From NCBI RefSeq assembly GCF_900475285.1, contig NZ_LS483370.1, positions 944,001-1,008,000 of the forward strand: 64,000 bases of DNA, given 5' to 3'. The position numbers were made by a program, and so were the translations under genes. Shown in pieces: positions 10,667-19,246 of this stretch (the first letter of the stretch is position 1; every line of letters begins with the position of its first letter). Under the pieces are notes generated by a model that was not told the DNA's origin, ran no database searches, and worked only from the letters and a program-made list of their open reading frames with translations. The DNA comes from Pseudomonas taetrolens. GTDB lineage: Bacteria; Pseudomonadota; Gammaproteobacteria; Pseudomonadales; Pseudomonadaceae.

Positions 10667-10700
10667 GTCTGGCCGGGTAACCGGCTGACACCCGATTCAG

Positions 10701-10735
10701 AAAGGCGGTCAACACTCAGTGTTGACCGCCTTTTT
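10701..10735 (+). terminator. rho-independent terminator of guaBA
   Basis: AAAGGCGGTCAACAC and GTGTTGACCGCCTTT form a perfect 15-bp stem with a 3-nt loop, running into a five-T tract 35 bp after the guaA stop. Confidence 0.92.
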
Positions 10736-10885
10736 CGTTTCTGGGGTATCGGCCATGCCGAGGGCGAGGGGGGGTTAACTGCGGCCCTTCGCCACCCCGC
10801 CCTTACTGTTTCGCAACTGCGGGTGTATCGTATTCGCCTTTTGCGGGCTTAACGCCCGCGCCGGATACGAGAGGTAGTTGAGTCC

Positions 10886-12262
10886 ATGTCCTTTACCCGT
10901 CGACAAATACTCGGTGGATTGGCCGGCCTGGTAGTGGTGGGTGTTGGCGCAGGAGGCGCTTCGCGTTACTGGTTGGGCAAGAGGGCCGATGCCCAGGCCG
11001 GTCACGATTATGAGCTGATTGCGGCGCCGCTCGATGTCGAGCTGGTGCCCGGTCATCAGACCCAGGCCTGGGCTTTCGGCCCTTCGGCACCCGGGACTGA
11101 ATTGCGCGTTCGGCAGGGCGAATGGTTGCGGGTGCGCTTTATCAACCATTTGCCGGTTGCGACCACGATCCACTGGCATGGTATCCGATTACCCCTGGAA
11201 ATGGATGGCGTGCCGTATGTGTCGCAGTTGCCGGTCTTGCCGGGTGAGTACTTCGATTACAAATTCCGGGTGCCGGATGCAGGCAGCTTCTGGTATCACC
11301 CGCACGTCAACAGCAGTGAAGAGCTGGGGCGTGGCCTGGTCGGGCCGTTGATCGTAGAAGAGCGCGACGCCACAGGCTTCAAGCATGAGCGCACGCTGAG
11401 CATTAAGAACTGGCATGTGGATGAGGAGGGCGGCTTTATGCCGTTCAGCATCACCCGTGAAGCTGCGCGTGGCGGTACGGCGGGGCGTTTGTCGACGATT
11501 AACGGCCGTCATGTGCCGACCATTGAGTTGCCTGCCGGGCAGATCACGCGTGTGCGGATCCTTAACCTCGACAATACCTTGACCTATCGCCTGAATATGC
11601 CGGGTGTCGAGGCCAAGATCTACGCGTTGGACGGTAACCCCATTGAGCCACGGCCGCTGGGCAAGGAATACTGGCTTGGCCCGGGTATGCGGATCTGCCT
11701 GGCGATCAAGGCGCCGGCTGCCGGTGAGGAATTGTCACTGCGCGATGGCCCGGTACGCTTGGGCACGCTGCGCTCGGTGGCGAGCAATGAGGCTGCGGCT
11801 GAATGGCCGCCCGCGCTACCGGCCAACCCGATTGCCGAACCGGATGTGGCCAATGCCGAGAAGCTGAACTTCAACTTTGAATGGGTCGGTTCGGTCTCGA
11901 CGAATCTGGGCGCGGATCAACCACCCAGCCTGTGGCAGATCAATGGCGTCGCCTGGGACATCAAGGACAAGACATGCGCCGATCGGCCGATCGCCAGGCT
12001 CAAGCTGGGGCAGAGCTACATCTTCGAGTTGAAGAACATGACCCAGTACCAGCACCCGATCCATTTGCACGGCATGAGCTTCAAGGTGCTGGCGTCCAAT
12101 CGTAAAAAAATCATCCCGTACTTTACGGACACCTACCTGCTGGGTAAAAACGAGCGTGCCCGTGTGGCGCTGGTGGCGGATAATCCCGGCGTGTGGATGT
12201 TCCACTGCCATGTGATTGACCACATGGAAACCGGCCTGATGGCCGCTATTGAGGTTTCCTGA
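10886..12262 (+). CDS. multicopper oxidase, Tat-exported
   Basis: A 458-residue three-cupredoxin oxidase. The N terminus MSFTRRQILGGLAG followed by a hydrophobic stretch is a twin-arginine signal, implying folded export to the periplasm. All four copper-binding signatures are present: HWHG (near residue 95), WYHPH (near 138), HPIHLHG (near 390) and HCHVIDHMETGLM (near 439). It should therefore assemble type 1 and trinuclear centres, unlike FtsP. Its substrate (Cu+, phenolics or other) is not readable; no Met-rich copper segment like that of CueO is evident. The stop overlaps the tadA start by one base. Confidence 0.9.
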   Translation: MSFTRRQILGGLAGLVVVGVGAGGASRYWLGKRADAQAGHDYELIAAPLDVELVPGHQTQAWAFGPSAPGTELRVRQGEWLRVRFINHLPVATTIHWHGIRLPLEMDGVPYVSQLPVLPGEYFDYKFRVPDAGSFWYHPHVNSSEELGRGLVGPLIVEERDATGFKHERTLSIKNWHVDEEGGFMPFSITREAARGGTAGRLSTINGRHVPTIELPAGQITRVRILNLDNTLTYRLNMPGVEAKIYALDGNPIEPRPLGKEYWLGPGMRICLAIKAPAAGEELSLRDGPVRLGTLRSVASNEAAAEWPPALPANPIAEPDVANAEKLNFNFEWVGSVSTNLGADQPPSLWQINGVAWDIKDKTCADRPIARLKLGQSYIFELKNMTQYQHPIHLHGMSFKVLASNRKKIIPYFTDTYLLGKNERARVALVADNPGVWMFHCHVIDHMETGLMAAIEVS

Positions 12263-12753
12263 TGCGACAAGGGCGTCAACCCCGGATCATCGACCGCAGC
12301 CGCGATCAAGACTTTATGCGCGAAGCACTGACCCTGGCCGCTCAAGGTGCGGCACTGGGTGAAGTGCCGGTGGGCGCGGTGCTGGTGCAAGACGGTGAAA
12401 TCATCGGACGGGGCTTTAATTGCCCCATCAGCGGCAGTGATCCCAGCGCCCATGCGGAAATGGTCGCCATTCGGGCTGCCGCCGCTGCGGCCAGCAATTA
12501 TCGGCTGCCCGGCAGCACGCTGTACGTGACGCTGGAGCCTTGCAGCATGTGTGCGGGCCTGATTGTGCATTCACGGGTGGCACGCGTGGTCTACGGCGCC
12601 CTGGAGCCCAAGGCGGGAATTGTGCAAAGTCAGGGGCAGTTCTTCACCCAGGGGTTTCTCAATCATCGGGTGTTGTTTGAAGGCGGAGTGCTGGCTGAAG
12701 AATGCGGTGCCATCCTCAGCGAATTCTTCAAGGCGCGTCGAGCCAAACCTTAA
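12262..12753 (+). CDS. tadA: tRNA(Arg) adenosine-34 deaminase
   Basis: A 163-residue cytidine/deoxycytidylate deaminase-fold protein that converts A34 to inosine in tRNA-Arg(ACG). The zinc site is seen as HAEMVAI (His ligand and catalytic Glu) and PCSMCAG (two Cys ligands). The ATG overlaps the last base of the multicopper oxidase stop (TGATG), so translation is coupled. Length is normal. The gene is essential in relatives. Confidence 0.95.
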   Translation: MRQGRQPRIIDRSRDQDFMREALTLAAQGAALGEVPVGAVLVQDGEIIGRGFNCPISGSDPSAHAEMVAIRAAAAAASNYRLPGSTLYVTLEPCSMCAGLIVHSRVARVVYGALEPKAGIVQSQGQFFTQGFLNHRVLFEGGVLAEECGAILSEFFKARRAKP

Positions 12754-12965
12754 AGCCCGCAGCCTGCGCGCAATCTGTCGCAGCGGACGAGTAGAACGAG
12801 GCCGCGTCCGGCTGCGCAGCGGCCGTAAAACCTGACCCGCCTATAGACCTGAATTGACGACTGCTACGCAGCCGGACGTAGCCTCGCTGAGCTCGGCAAC
12901 TGCGACGAATGCCTGTGGCTGCTGCCGAGGCACGAAGGCTGCGGTGCTTGACGGGCAACAGAGTA
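12754..12965. repeat. GC-rich intergenic inverted-repeat region (tadA-cmoB gap)
   Basis: This convergent gap has no coding potential. It consists of imperfect inverted elements built on CAGCCGGACG / CGTCCGGCTGCG and GGCTGCGGTGC, with arms resembling the GTAGCC...GAGGCTGCG family seen at 51494, 54943 and 58721. It is probably a degenerate member of the dispersed intergenic palindromes of fluorescens-group Pseudomonas. Confidence 0.55.
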
Positions 12966-12979
12966 TCGACAGGTGTGGT

Positions 12980-13936
12980 TTATTTCTTTGCGACAATCAC
13001 TGCACGCATCGGGGCCGGCAAGCCTTCGATTGTCTTGCTGTGGTCGTTCGGGTCGAGGTAGTCGCTGAGCGACTGGAATTTCATCCACTCGGTGGCCCGT
13101 TGTTCTTCCACTGTGGTGACGCTCACGTCGACACAGCGTACATCGCTGAATCCGGCGCGGCGCAGCCAGCGCTCCAGTGCAGGGATCGAGGGCAGGAACC
13201 ACACGTTGCGCATTTGCGCGTAACGGTCTTCAGGGACTAGCACCTGATTCACGTCACCTTCAATCACCAGGGTTTCCAGCACCAGTTCGCCGCCTTTGAC
13301 CAGGCAGTCTTTGAGCGCGAGCAAATGCTCGATCGGTGACCGGCGGTGGTAGAACACGCCCATGGAAAATACGGTGTCGAAACCCTCCAGGTTGGGCGGC
13401 AGGTCTTCAAACGGGAAGGGCAGGTGCCAGGCGGCTTCTTGCTGCAAAAAGCCCTGGACCGCCTGGAACTGGCAGAAGAACAACCAGTTGGGATCGACGC
13501 CGATGACGCTGTGGGCGCCAGCACCGAGCATGCGCCACATGTAGTAGCCGTTACCGCAACCGACATCGAGGATGCGTTTGCCTTTGAGGTCGATATGCGG
13601 TGCGACCCGTGACCATTTCCAGTCCGAGTGCCATTCCGTATCGACATGCACGCCGAACAGGTCGAACGGGCCTTTGCGCCACGGCGACAGCCCCATCAGT
13701 GCACTGCGCATCTGCGCGCGGGTTTCATCGTCGCAATCGGTGTCCAGGGTCAGGCCATTGACCAGGTCGATCTTGCTCGGCTTGACCTTGGGCAATGCAT
13801 TCAGTGCGCTCTGCCAGCGTTCCAGATCACCGTGACCTTTCTCCATTTTGCTGTCGAGCTGCGCTTGCAGGGTGTTGGCCCATTCAGCCAGTGGGGTACC
13901 GGCCAGACGCCGGGCGAGCGGGGAGAGATCAATCAT
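12980..13936 (-). CDS. cmoB: tRNA 5-carboxymethoxyuridine(34) synthase CmoB
   Basis: A 318-residue SAM-fold enzyme that transfers the carboxymethyl group of carboxy-SAM to 5-hydroxyuridine at the tRNA wobble position. The Rossmann motif [15 protein letters not shown] and the N-terminal ~110-residue domain (with PWRKGPF) are typical of CmoB. The ATG at 13936 overlaps the cmoA stop in ATGA; an upstream in-frame start would only add 14 residues inside cmoA. It works directly with CmoA, encoded upstream. Confidence 0.95.
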   Translation of the reverse strand: MIDLSPLARRLAGTPLAEWANTLQAQLDSKMEKGHGDLERWQSALNALPKVKPSKIDLVNGLTLDTDCDDETRAQMRSALMGLSPWRKGPFDLFGVHVDTEWHSDWKWSRVAPHIDLKGKRILDVGCGNGYYMWRMLGAGAHSVIGVDPNWLFFCQFQAVQGFLQQEAAWHLPFPFEDLPPNLEGFDTVFSMGVFYHRRSPIEHLLALKDCLVKGGELVLETLVIEGDVNQVLVPEDRYAQMRNVWFLPSIPALERWLRRAGFSDVRCVDVSVTTVEEQRATEWMKFQSLSDYLDPNDHSKTIEGLPAPMRAVIVAKK

Positions 13937-14676
13937 GGCAAGGCAATCAACGAGGCAAAGTTTAGACACTGGAACCACGGCACGACTTTCGAGAACCCGG
14001 CAGCCAGCAGGCGTTCGCAGTGTTCTTCGAGGCTGTCGGGCTTCATGACGTTTTCGATGGCGCTGCGCTTTTGCGCGATCTCGAGATCGCTGTAGCCATT
14101 GGCGCGTTTGAACGCGACGTGCAGGTCGGTGAGCAGCGCATGTTCTTCAGGATCACTGAAGCGCAGCTTCTCCGAGAGGATCAGGGCTCCGCCCGGCAGC
14201 AACGACTGGCGAATGCGGCCCAGCAGCGCCAGGCGCTCCTCGGGTGCAATGAATTGCAGGGTGAAGTTCAACGCCACCACTGAGGCGGGCTCGAATGCCA
14301 GCGCCAGAATGTCACCTTCAATGACCTCGACCGGCAATAGCTCCTGGAACATCGAGTTTTGGGCGTTGAGGTACTCGCGGCAGCGTTCAACCATTGCAGC
14401 CGAGTTGTCGACTGCAATCACCTTGCAGCCTTCGCTGCGCACATGCCTGCGCAGCGCCTGGGTGACGGCACCCAGAGAACTGCCCAGGTCGTACAGCACG
14501 CTGTTGGGCTGGGCGAACTGAGCCGCCAGTACCCCGAGGTTTTCGACAATGGTCGGATAGCCGGGCACCGAGCGCTTGATCATGTCCGGGAACACCCGCA
14601 CCACGTCTTCGTTAAAGGCGAAGTCCGGCACTTGGGCCAGGGGCTGGGCGAAAATACGGTCGGGTTCTTTGCTCAC
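13933..14676 (-). CDS. cmoA: carboxy-S-adenosyl-L-methionine synthase
   Basis: A 247-residue methyltransferase-fold protein that makes carboxy-SAM from SAM and prephenate, the donor used by CmoB. It has the [14 protein letters not shown] loop, the acidic [12 protein letters not shown] strand end, and the Arg/Tyr-rich pocket expected of the family. The cmoA-cmoB order and 4-nt overlap give a two-gene tRNA-modification operon. Confidence 0.95.
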   Translation of the reverse strand: MSKEPDRIFAQPLAQVPDFAFNEDVVRVFPDMIKRSVPGYPTIVENLGVLAAQFAQPNSVLYDLGSSLGAVTQALRRHVRSEGCKVIAVDNSAAMVERCREYLNAQNSMFQELLPVEVIEGDILALAFEPASVVALNFTLQFIAPEERLALLGRIRQSLLPGGALILSEKLRFSDPEEHALLTDLHVAFKRANGYSDLEIAQKRSAIENVMKPDSLEEHCERLLAAGFSKVVPWFQCLNFASLIALP

Positions 14677-14760
14677 GGCGGTTCCGGCGATGGAAATTTC
14701 AAAAGGGGCGGCATTTTAGCCAAGTTGGCGCCGGGATGCGCGCTCTGTCTGATAAACCGT

Positions 14761-15402
14761 TCAGCGCTTGCTCTGGGTAAACACTGAGGCGGCAATGCTC
14801 CATTGGCCGAGCCAGTAGCTGAGGATGATCAGGTACGGCGCAGTGCTGAACGGATGCACAAAGCGATCGATGCCAATCAGGCTGTCCGAGATGACAAACG
14901 CCAGGGCGCCTGCGGCCGCCAGCCAGGCCGAAGCCCGCGGCACGCCGCTCCCTGGCGTCAGTCGGGCCAGGGCGCGCCAGAGCATGGCGCTGATGGCCAG
15001 GGCGTAGACGCCGACGGGGATCAATAACTCGCCAAGCCCGTGGCTGGCCATGACACTGAACAGACTGCCTCCGGCAATCAGCGCCAGTGCCAGCGGCAAC
15101 AGGGCGGCCCGGCGACAGTCCACCAGGTACGCCTTGAGGTAGGCCAGATGGGCAAACAGAAATGCCCCCAGCCCGAACACAAACAGGTCCGCGGGCCATG
15201 CCAGCAGAATATCGCCGAGCAGGGAAAACAGCAGGCCAATGCTGATCCAGCGCCGATAGAGCGTGGGCGGTGCATCCTGCAGCCAGCCGAGCAGAGCCAG
15301 CACCGGCACCGGTTTACTCAGCAAACACAGGAGCGTGGCATGCAGGCTCAGGCCATAAAGGTAGGCCGCAGCACCCATGACGGCGAGTATCAGCCAGCCC
15401 AT
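14761..15402 (-). CDS. lysoplasmalogenase (YhhN family)
   Basis: A 213-residue integral membrane protein with about eight helices and conserved family stretches: GDILLAWP, and SDSLIGIDRF near the C terminus, with acidic residues thought catalytic. YhhN/TMEM86 proteins cleave the vinyl-ether bond of lysoplasmalogens, but most Pseudomonas are not known to make plasmalogens, so the native substrate is uncertain. It follows the chagasin-like gene with only a 1-nt gap, so the two share a transcript. Confidence 0.82.
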   Translation of the reverse strand: MGWLILAVMGAAAYLYGLSLHATLLCLLSKPVPVLALLGWLQDAPPTLYRRWISIGLLFSLLGDILLAWPADLFVFGLGAFLFAHLAYLKAYLVDCRRAALLPLALALIAGGSLFSVMASHGLGELLIPVGVYALAISAMLWRALARLTPGSGVPRASAWLAAAGALAFVISDSLIGIDRFVHPFSTAPYLIILSYWLGQWSIAASVFTQSKR

Positions 15403-15403
15403 G

Positions 15404-15796
15404 TCAGTTCACCGTGATCGGGCAGTCAAAGGTTCGTGCCGGTTCGGCTTCAGGTTCCCAGGGCTGCTGATAGGTCAGGCGCAACCGCCCGTTGCCAGCG
15501 GCAAATGCCCGGAAGCGCCAGGTGGATTGCCCGCCACTGCCAAGCAATTGCCCGTTGTCGCTGCTGGTATAGACCTCGGGGCCAAGGCTGCGCAATACAC
15601 CCCCCGCAGAGTCCTGAATGGCCCAGCGATACCCGGTGGTGGGATTGCTGGGCAATGACAGGATCAGGTTTTGCCCTGTATGCAGTTGTATCGGGCAATC
15701 GCTTTGTTCTTCAACGGTCATGTTGTGCGCAGGTTCATGCGCGCAGGCCGCCAGCAGGCTGAGGCTGAACAGGGTGAGTAGGCGTGCGGGGGACAT
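15404..15796 (-). CDS. chagasin-like cysteine-protease inhibitor lipoprotein (I42 family)
   Basis: A 130-residue secreted protein. The N terminus MSPARLLTLFSLSLLAAC is a lipoprotein signal with a LAAC lipobox, so it should be lipid-anchored. The mature part has the family's L2 loop NPTTGYRW, followed by a central segment and a C-terminal RLTYQQPWEPE strand resembling the L6 loop. These loops insert into the active site of papain-like peptidases. No cysteine protease is encoded nearby, so the target may be foreign. Confidence 0.85.
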   Translation of the reverse strand: MSPARLLTLFSLSLLAACAHEPAHNMTVEEQSDCPIQLHTGQNLILSLPSNPTTGYRWAIQDSAGGVLRSLGPEVYTSSDNGQLLGSGGQSTWRFRAFAAGNGRLRLTYQQPWEPEAEPARTFDCPITVN

Positions 15797-15884
15797 TGCA
15801 GGCTCCGGTCAGACAAACACAAGGACGCAGCATACCCCATGAGGGGCATGGCGACAGGTGTCGGCGGCCTGCAGCAGGCGCTGA

Positions 15885-16388
15885 CTAACAGAACGTGGCG
15901 TGGGGAGGCGTGATCTTGAAGTCGCCGCACACCTCCAGGCATTCGCCCTTGTGATCCAGGGCATCAAGGGTAAACAGGCGGGCGCTGTAGCAACTTTCGA
16001 TCACGCTTAAATGCAAGGTTCCGACTGCTGCCTGGTTCAAGTGATAGAACGTCCGGCCTTCCATCTCGACGCATTCGATATATGACATGGCCTGTATCGG
16101 CCCGCGCCCATGATCTTGCGGGTTGAACAGGTAGATGCCGGAGTCGATATCGACAGCCAGGGTAAAACTGATGGCCCGGTAATCTTTTGCGCCGAAGCTC
16201 CCGCTCTCGGCGGTGATGATGATTTTTTTGTGGCTGCTGGCGAACGTCATCTCCTCTGCGACGAACGAGCTCCGGTCAAGCAGGGTGGCTTTGAGCTCTC
16301 CGTGCGTTCGTGGGCTGGACTTGCCGAGCCCGTAATCCGGGGCCCACAGCATGTCCGGATTGTCGTATAGCGGATGCTGAAGAGGCAT
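15885..16388 (-). CDS. hypothetical protein, 167 aa
   Basis: An unrecognised soluble protein with no signal peptide or membrane segment, predicted mostly beta-strand (SFTLAVDIDSGIYLF, TFYHLNQAAVGTLHLSVI, LEVCGDFKITPP). Coding character and isolation between gene ends support a real gene. The ATG at 16388 is preceded by a weak AGGAA element. It is oriented with the chagasin-like gene and could be first in that transcript, although 88 bp separate them. No function can be proposed. Confidence 0.6.
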   Translation of the reverse strand: MPLQHPLYDNPDMLWAPDYGLGKSSPRTHGELKATLLDRSSFVAEEMTFASSHKKIIITAESGSFGAKDYRAISFTLAVDIDSGIYLFNPQDHGRGPIQAMSYIECVEMEGRTFYHLNQAAVGTLHLSVIESCYSARLFTLDALDHKGECLEVCGDFKITPPHATFC

Positions 16389-16510
16389 GACTGTTTCCTT
16401 GCGTAATCGCTCTGGGGATGGCGGTTATTAACGGCAGGAAAGCCAGGCGTGTCTACTGTCAGAAATGACAGGGTGGGAGGGGCGGGAATCGTTGCGGTGG
16501 CAGGGATTGA

Positions 16511-16541
16511 TTGCTCGCGACGCGTGGGCCGTCGCGAGCAA
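16511..16541. repeat. perfect 12-bp stem-loop downstream of lon
   Basis: TTGCTCGCGACG (16511-16522) and CGTCGCGAGCAA (16530-16541) form a perfect stem with a 7-nt loop, 30 bp after the lon stop. It has no T-run on either side. It resembles short Pseudomonas intergenic palindromes and could protect the 3' end of the lon transcript. Confidence 0.65.
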
Positions 16542-16571
16542 ACCAATGGCTATCTGCTTATTGTTACGGGC

Positions 16572-18989
16572 TTAAAACAACACTTTGGCCACGTCGGTAA
16601 AGCGTTTGGCAAAGTGCACGGTGATGCCTTCTTTCAAGTACTCGGGCAGTTCTTCAAAGTTGCCGCGGTTGGATTCGGGCAGGATCAACTCGAAGACTTT
16701 CTGGCGACGTGCGGCAATCACCTTTTCGCGCACGCCACCAATCGGCAGCACGTGCCCGGTCAAGGTCAGTTCGCCGGTCATGGCGATGCCTTTCTTCGGT
16801 GGTTGATTGCGTGCCAGTGAGAGCAGGGCGCTGGCCATGGTGACACCCGCACTCGGGCCGTCTTTTGGCGTTGCACCTTCCGGCACGTGCAAGTGCACGA
16901 AGGCCTCGTCGAAGAATCGCGGGTCTCCGCCAAATTGCTTGAGGTTGGCGCTGATATAGCTGTAAGCGATTTCGGCAGACTCCTTCATCACTTCGCCCAA
17001 TTGCCCGGTCAGCTTGAAACCGCGATTGAGGGTGTGAATACGGGTCGCTTCGATCGGTAAGGTTGCACCGCCCATGCTGGTCCAGGCCAGGCCGGTAATG
17101 ACCCCGGTGCCACCGATCACTTGCTCGTTACGGAACACGGGCATGCCGAGGGAGGCTTCGAGGTCTTTGGGGCCGATCTTGATCACCGACTTGGGCTCGT
17201 CCAGGAGCTTGACCACGGCTTTACGCACCAGCTTGCCCAATTGCTTCTCAAGCTGGCGCACCCCGGCTTCACGGGCATAACCCTCGATCACCGCGCGCAG
17301 AGCGCTGTCGCTGATGCTCAGGCTACCTTTGGCTACACCGGCTTTCTCCAGCTGCTTGGGCCACAGATGACGCTTGGCAATCGCCACCTTCTCTTCGGTG
17401 ATGTAACCCGAAAGGCGGATGACTTCCATCCGGTCGAGCAAGGGCCCGGGGATTGAATCCAGCGTGTTGGCGGTGCAGACAAACAGCACTTTCGACAGGT
17501 CAAGGCGCAGGTCGAGGTAGTGGTCGAGGAAGTCGACGTTCTGTTCCGGGTCCAGGGTTTCGAGCAGCGCCGAAGCAGGGTCGCCCTGGAAGCTTTGGCC
17601 CATCTTGTCGATTTCGTCGAGCATGATCACTGGGTTCATCACTTCGACGTCTTTAAGTGCCTGCACCAGCTTGCCCGGTTGGGCGCCAATGTAAGTCCGG
17701 CGATGGCCCTTGATCTCGGCCTCGTCGCGCATGCCGCCGACGCTGAAACGGTAGAACGGTCGGCCCAGCGACTCGGCAATGGACTTGCCGACACTGGTCT
17801 TGCCCACACCGGGCGGCCCCACCAGCAGCACAATCGAACCGTTCACCGAGCCTTTGTAAGCCCCCACGGCGAGGAATTCGAGGATGCGGTTTTTAATGTC
17901 GTCCAGCCCCGCGTGGTGAGCATCGAGGACTTTGCGCGCATGCTTGAGGTCAAGCTTGTCCTTCCCCAGCACCCCCCATGGCACCGACGAGGCCCAGTCC
18001 AGATAATTGCGGGTCACGGCATATTCAGGCGATCCGGTTTCAAGGATCGACAGCTTGTTCATTTCGTCATCGATGCGTTTGCGCGCCTGGGCCGGCAAGG
18101 TTTTGCCTTCCAGGCGTTGCTGGAACTGTTCTATGTCCGCGCTGCGATCATCTTTGGTCAGCCCCAGTTCCTGCTGGATCACCTTGAGTTGTTCCTTGAG
18201 GAAGAACTCACGCTGGTGCTCGCCGATCTTGAGATTGACCTCGGCGGAGATTTCTTTTTGCAGGCGTGCGACTTCGACTTCCTTGCGCAGCATGGGCAGG
18301 ACTTTTTCCATGCGTTTGAGCATGGGCACGCAGTCGAGCACTTCCTGCAGCTCGCTGCCGGTGGCCGAGGTCAACGCCGCGGCAAAGTCGGTCAGCGGCG
18401 ACGGGTCGTTAGGGCTGAAGCGATTGAGGTAGTTTTTCAGCTCTTCGCTGTAGAGCGGATTCAGCGGCAACAGCTCCTTGATCGCGTTGATCAACGCCAT
18501 GCCGTAGGCCTTGACTTCGTCAGTCGGCTCTTTGGGTTCTTTCGGGTACTCGACTTCGACCAGATAAGGCGGGCGATGATGCTTGAGCCAGGTGCGGATG
18601 CGCACGCGGGTCAGGCCCTGGGCCACGAACTGCAACTTGCCGTTTTCACGGCTGGCGTGGTGTACCTTCACCAGCGTGCCGTACTCGGGGAGGCTGGACG
18701 TGTCGAAATGGCGAGGGTCTTCAGGAGGCGTGTCCATGAAGAACAGTGCCAGAGAGTGGTGATCAGATTGGCTGACCAGCTCAAGCGTCTCGGCCCAGGG
18801 TTCTTCATTGACGATCACCGGCAGCACTTGAGCCGGGAAAAACGGACGGTTATGAATCGGGATGATGTACACCTTGTCCGGCAGGCTCTGGCCGGGCAGG
18901 GCCAATTCGGTACCGCCTGTGTGTTCGGTTTCGACGTGTTCTACGGAGTGCTCATCGGTGTTATCCGGAAATTCTTGCTGGTCGCTCAT
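16572..18989 (-). CDS. lon: ATP-dependent protease La (Lon)
   Basis: An 805-residue LonA protease. Order: N-terminal substrate-binding LON domain (about residues 40-240) and helical linker, AAA+ module with Walker A GPPGVGKTS near residue 390, and the C-terminal protease domain with catalytic Ser in KDGPSAGVTM (about 709) and Lys in GGVREKVIAARR (about 751). The acidic N-terminal extension (DNTDEHSVEHVETEHTGG) resembles the second Lon of Pseudomonas (AsrA of P. aeruginosa, Lon-1 of P. putida) rather than the housekeeping copy. The ATG at 18989 with AGGTG upstream is preferred over one at 19004. It marks the left border of the T6SS insertion. Confidence 0.95.
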   Translation of the reverse strand: MSDQQEFPDNTDEHSVEHVETEHTGGTELALPGQSLPDKVYIIPIHNRPFFPAQVLPVIVNEEPWAETLELVSQSDHHSLALFFMDTPPEDPRHFDTSSLPEYGTLVKVHHASRENGKLQFVAQGLTRVRIRTWLKHHRPPYLVEVEYPKEPKEPTDEVKAYGMALINAIKELLPLNPLYSEELKNYLNRFSPNDPSPLTDFAAALTSATGSELQEVLDCVPMLKRMEKVLPMLRKEVEVARLQKEISAEVNLKIGEHQREFFLKEQLKVIQQELGLTKDDRSADIEQFQQRLEGKTLPAQARKRIDDEMNKLSILETGSPEYAVTRNYLDWASSVPWGVLGKDKLDLKHARKVLDAHHAGLDDIKNRILEFLAVGAYKGSVNGSIVLLVGPPGVGKTSVGKSIAESLGRPFYRFSVGGMRDEAEIKGHRRTYIGAQPGKLVQALKDVEVMNPVIMLDEIDKMGQSFQGDPASALLETLDPEQNVDFLDHYLDLRLDLSKVLFVCTANTLDSIPGPLLDRMEVIRLSGYITEEKVAIAKRHLWPKQLEKAGVAKGSLSISDSALRAVIEGYAREAGVRQLEKQLGKLVRKAVVKLLDEPKSVIKIGPKDLEASLGMPVFRNEQVIGGTGVITGLAWTSMGGATLPIEATRIHTLNRGFKLTGQLGEVMKESAEIAYSYISANLKQFGGDPRFFDEAFVHLHVPEGATPKDGPSAGVTMASALLSLARNQPPKKGIAMTGELTLTGHVLPIGGVREKVIAARRQKVFELILPESNRGNFEELPEYLKEGITVHFAKRFTDVAKVLF

Positions 18990-19110
18990 GGGGCACCTGC
19001 GCATTTGGGTATGCGTCTTAGATGGGGCGCGGCGCGCGTGGTTTCAATGGTGAAGCGATTTTCATCATAAAAGGATGAGCACATCGATTGTTTGTGACCT
19101 GTACCGGCAT

Positions 19111-19125
19111 TGGCACGGTAAGGGC
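19111..19125 (+). promoter_or_regulatory. candidate sigma-54 promoter of the vgrG island
   Basis: TGGCACGGTAAGGGC has the invariant GG-N10-GC of a -24/-12 promoter, with a perfect TGGCACG -24 half and a poorer -12 half (GGGC instead of TTGC). It lies about 120 bp before the vgrG ATG. Sigma-54 control of hcp/vgrG units is known in other gamma-proteobacteria. Confidence 0.5.
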
Positions 19126-19246
19126 TATTTCTACAAAAGTTACAGAAGCCTCCTACATCGCCTCCCTGATCTATCCGTTAGCGTTCATCCCCTTGTATTA
19201 GGGGCTGCTTTCTCGGCAGCGAGCCCTCACGTCAGAGGAGTCATGG

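Noticed and set aside
17520..19070. 516-codon frame opposite lon
   Set aside because: Antisense shadow of lon; no family features.
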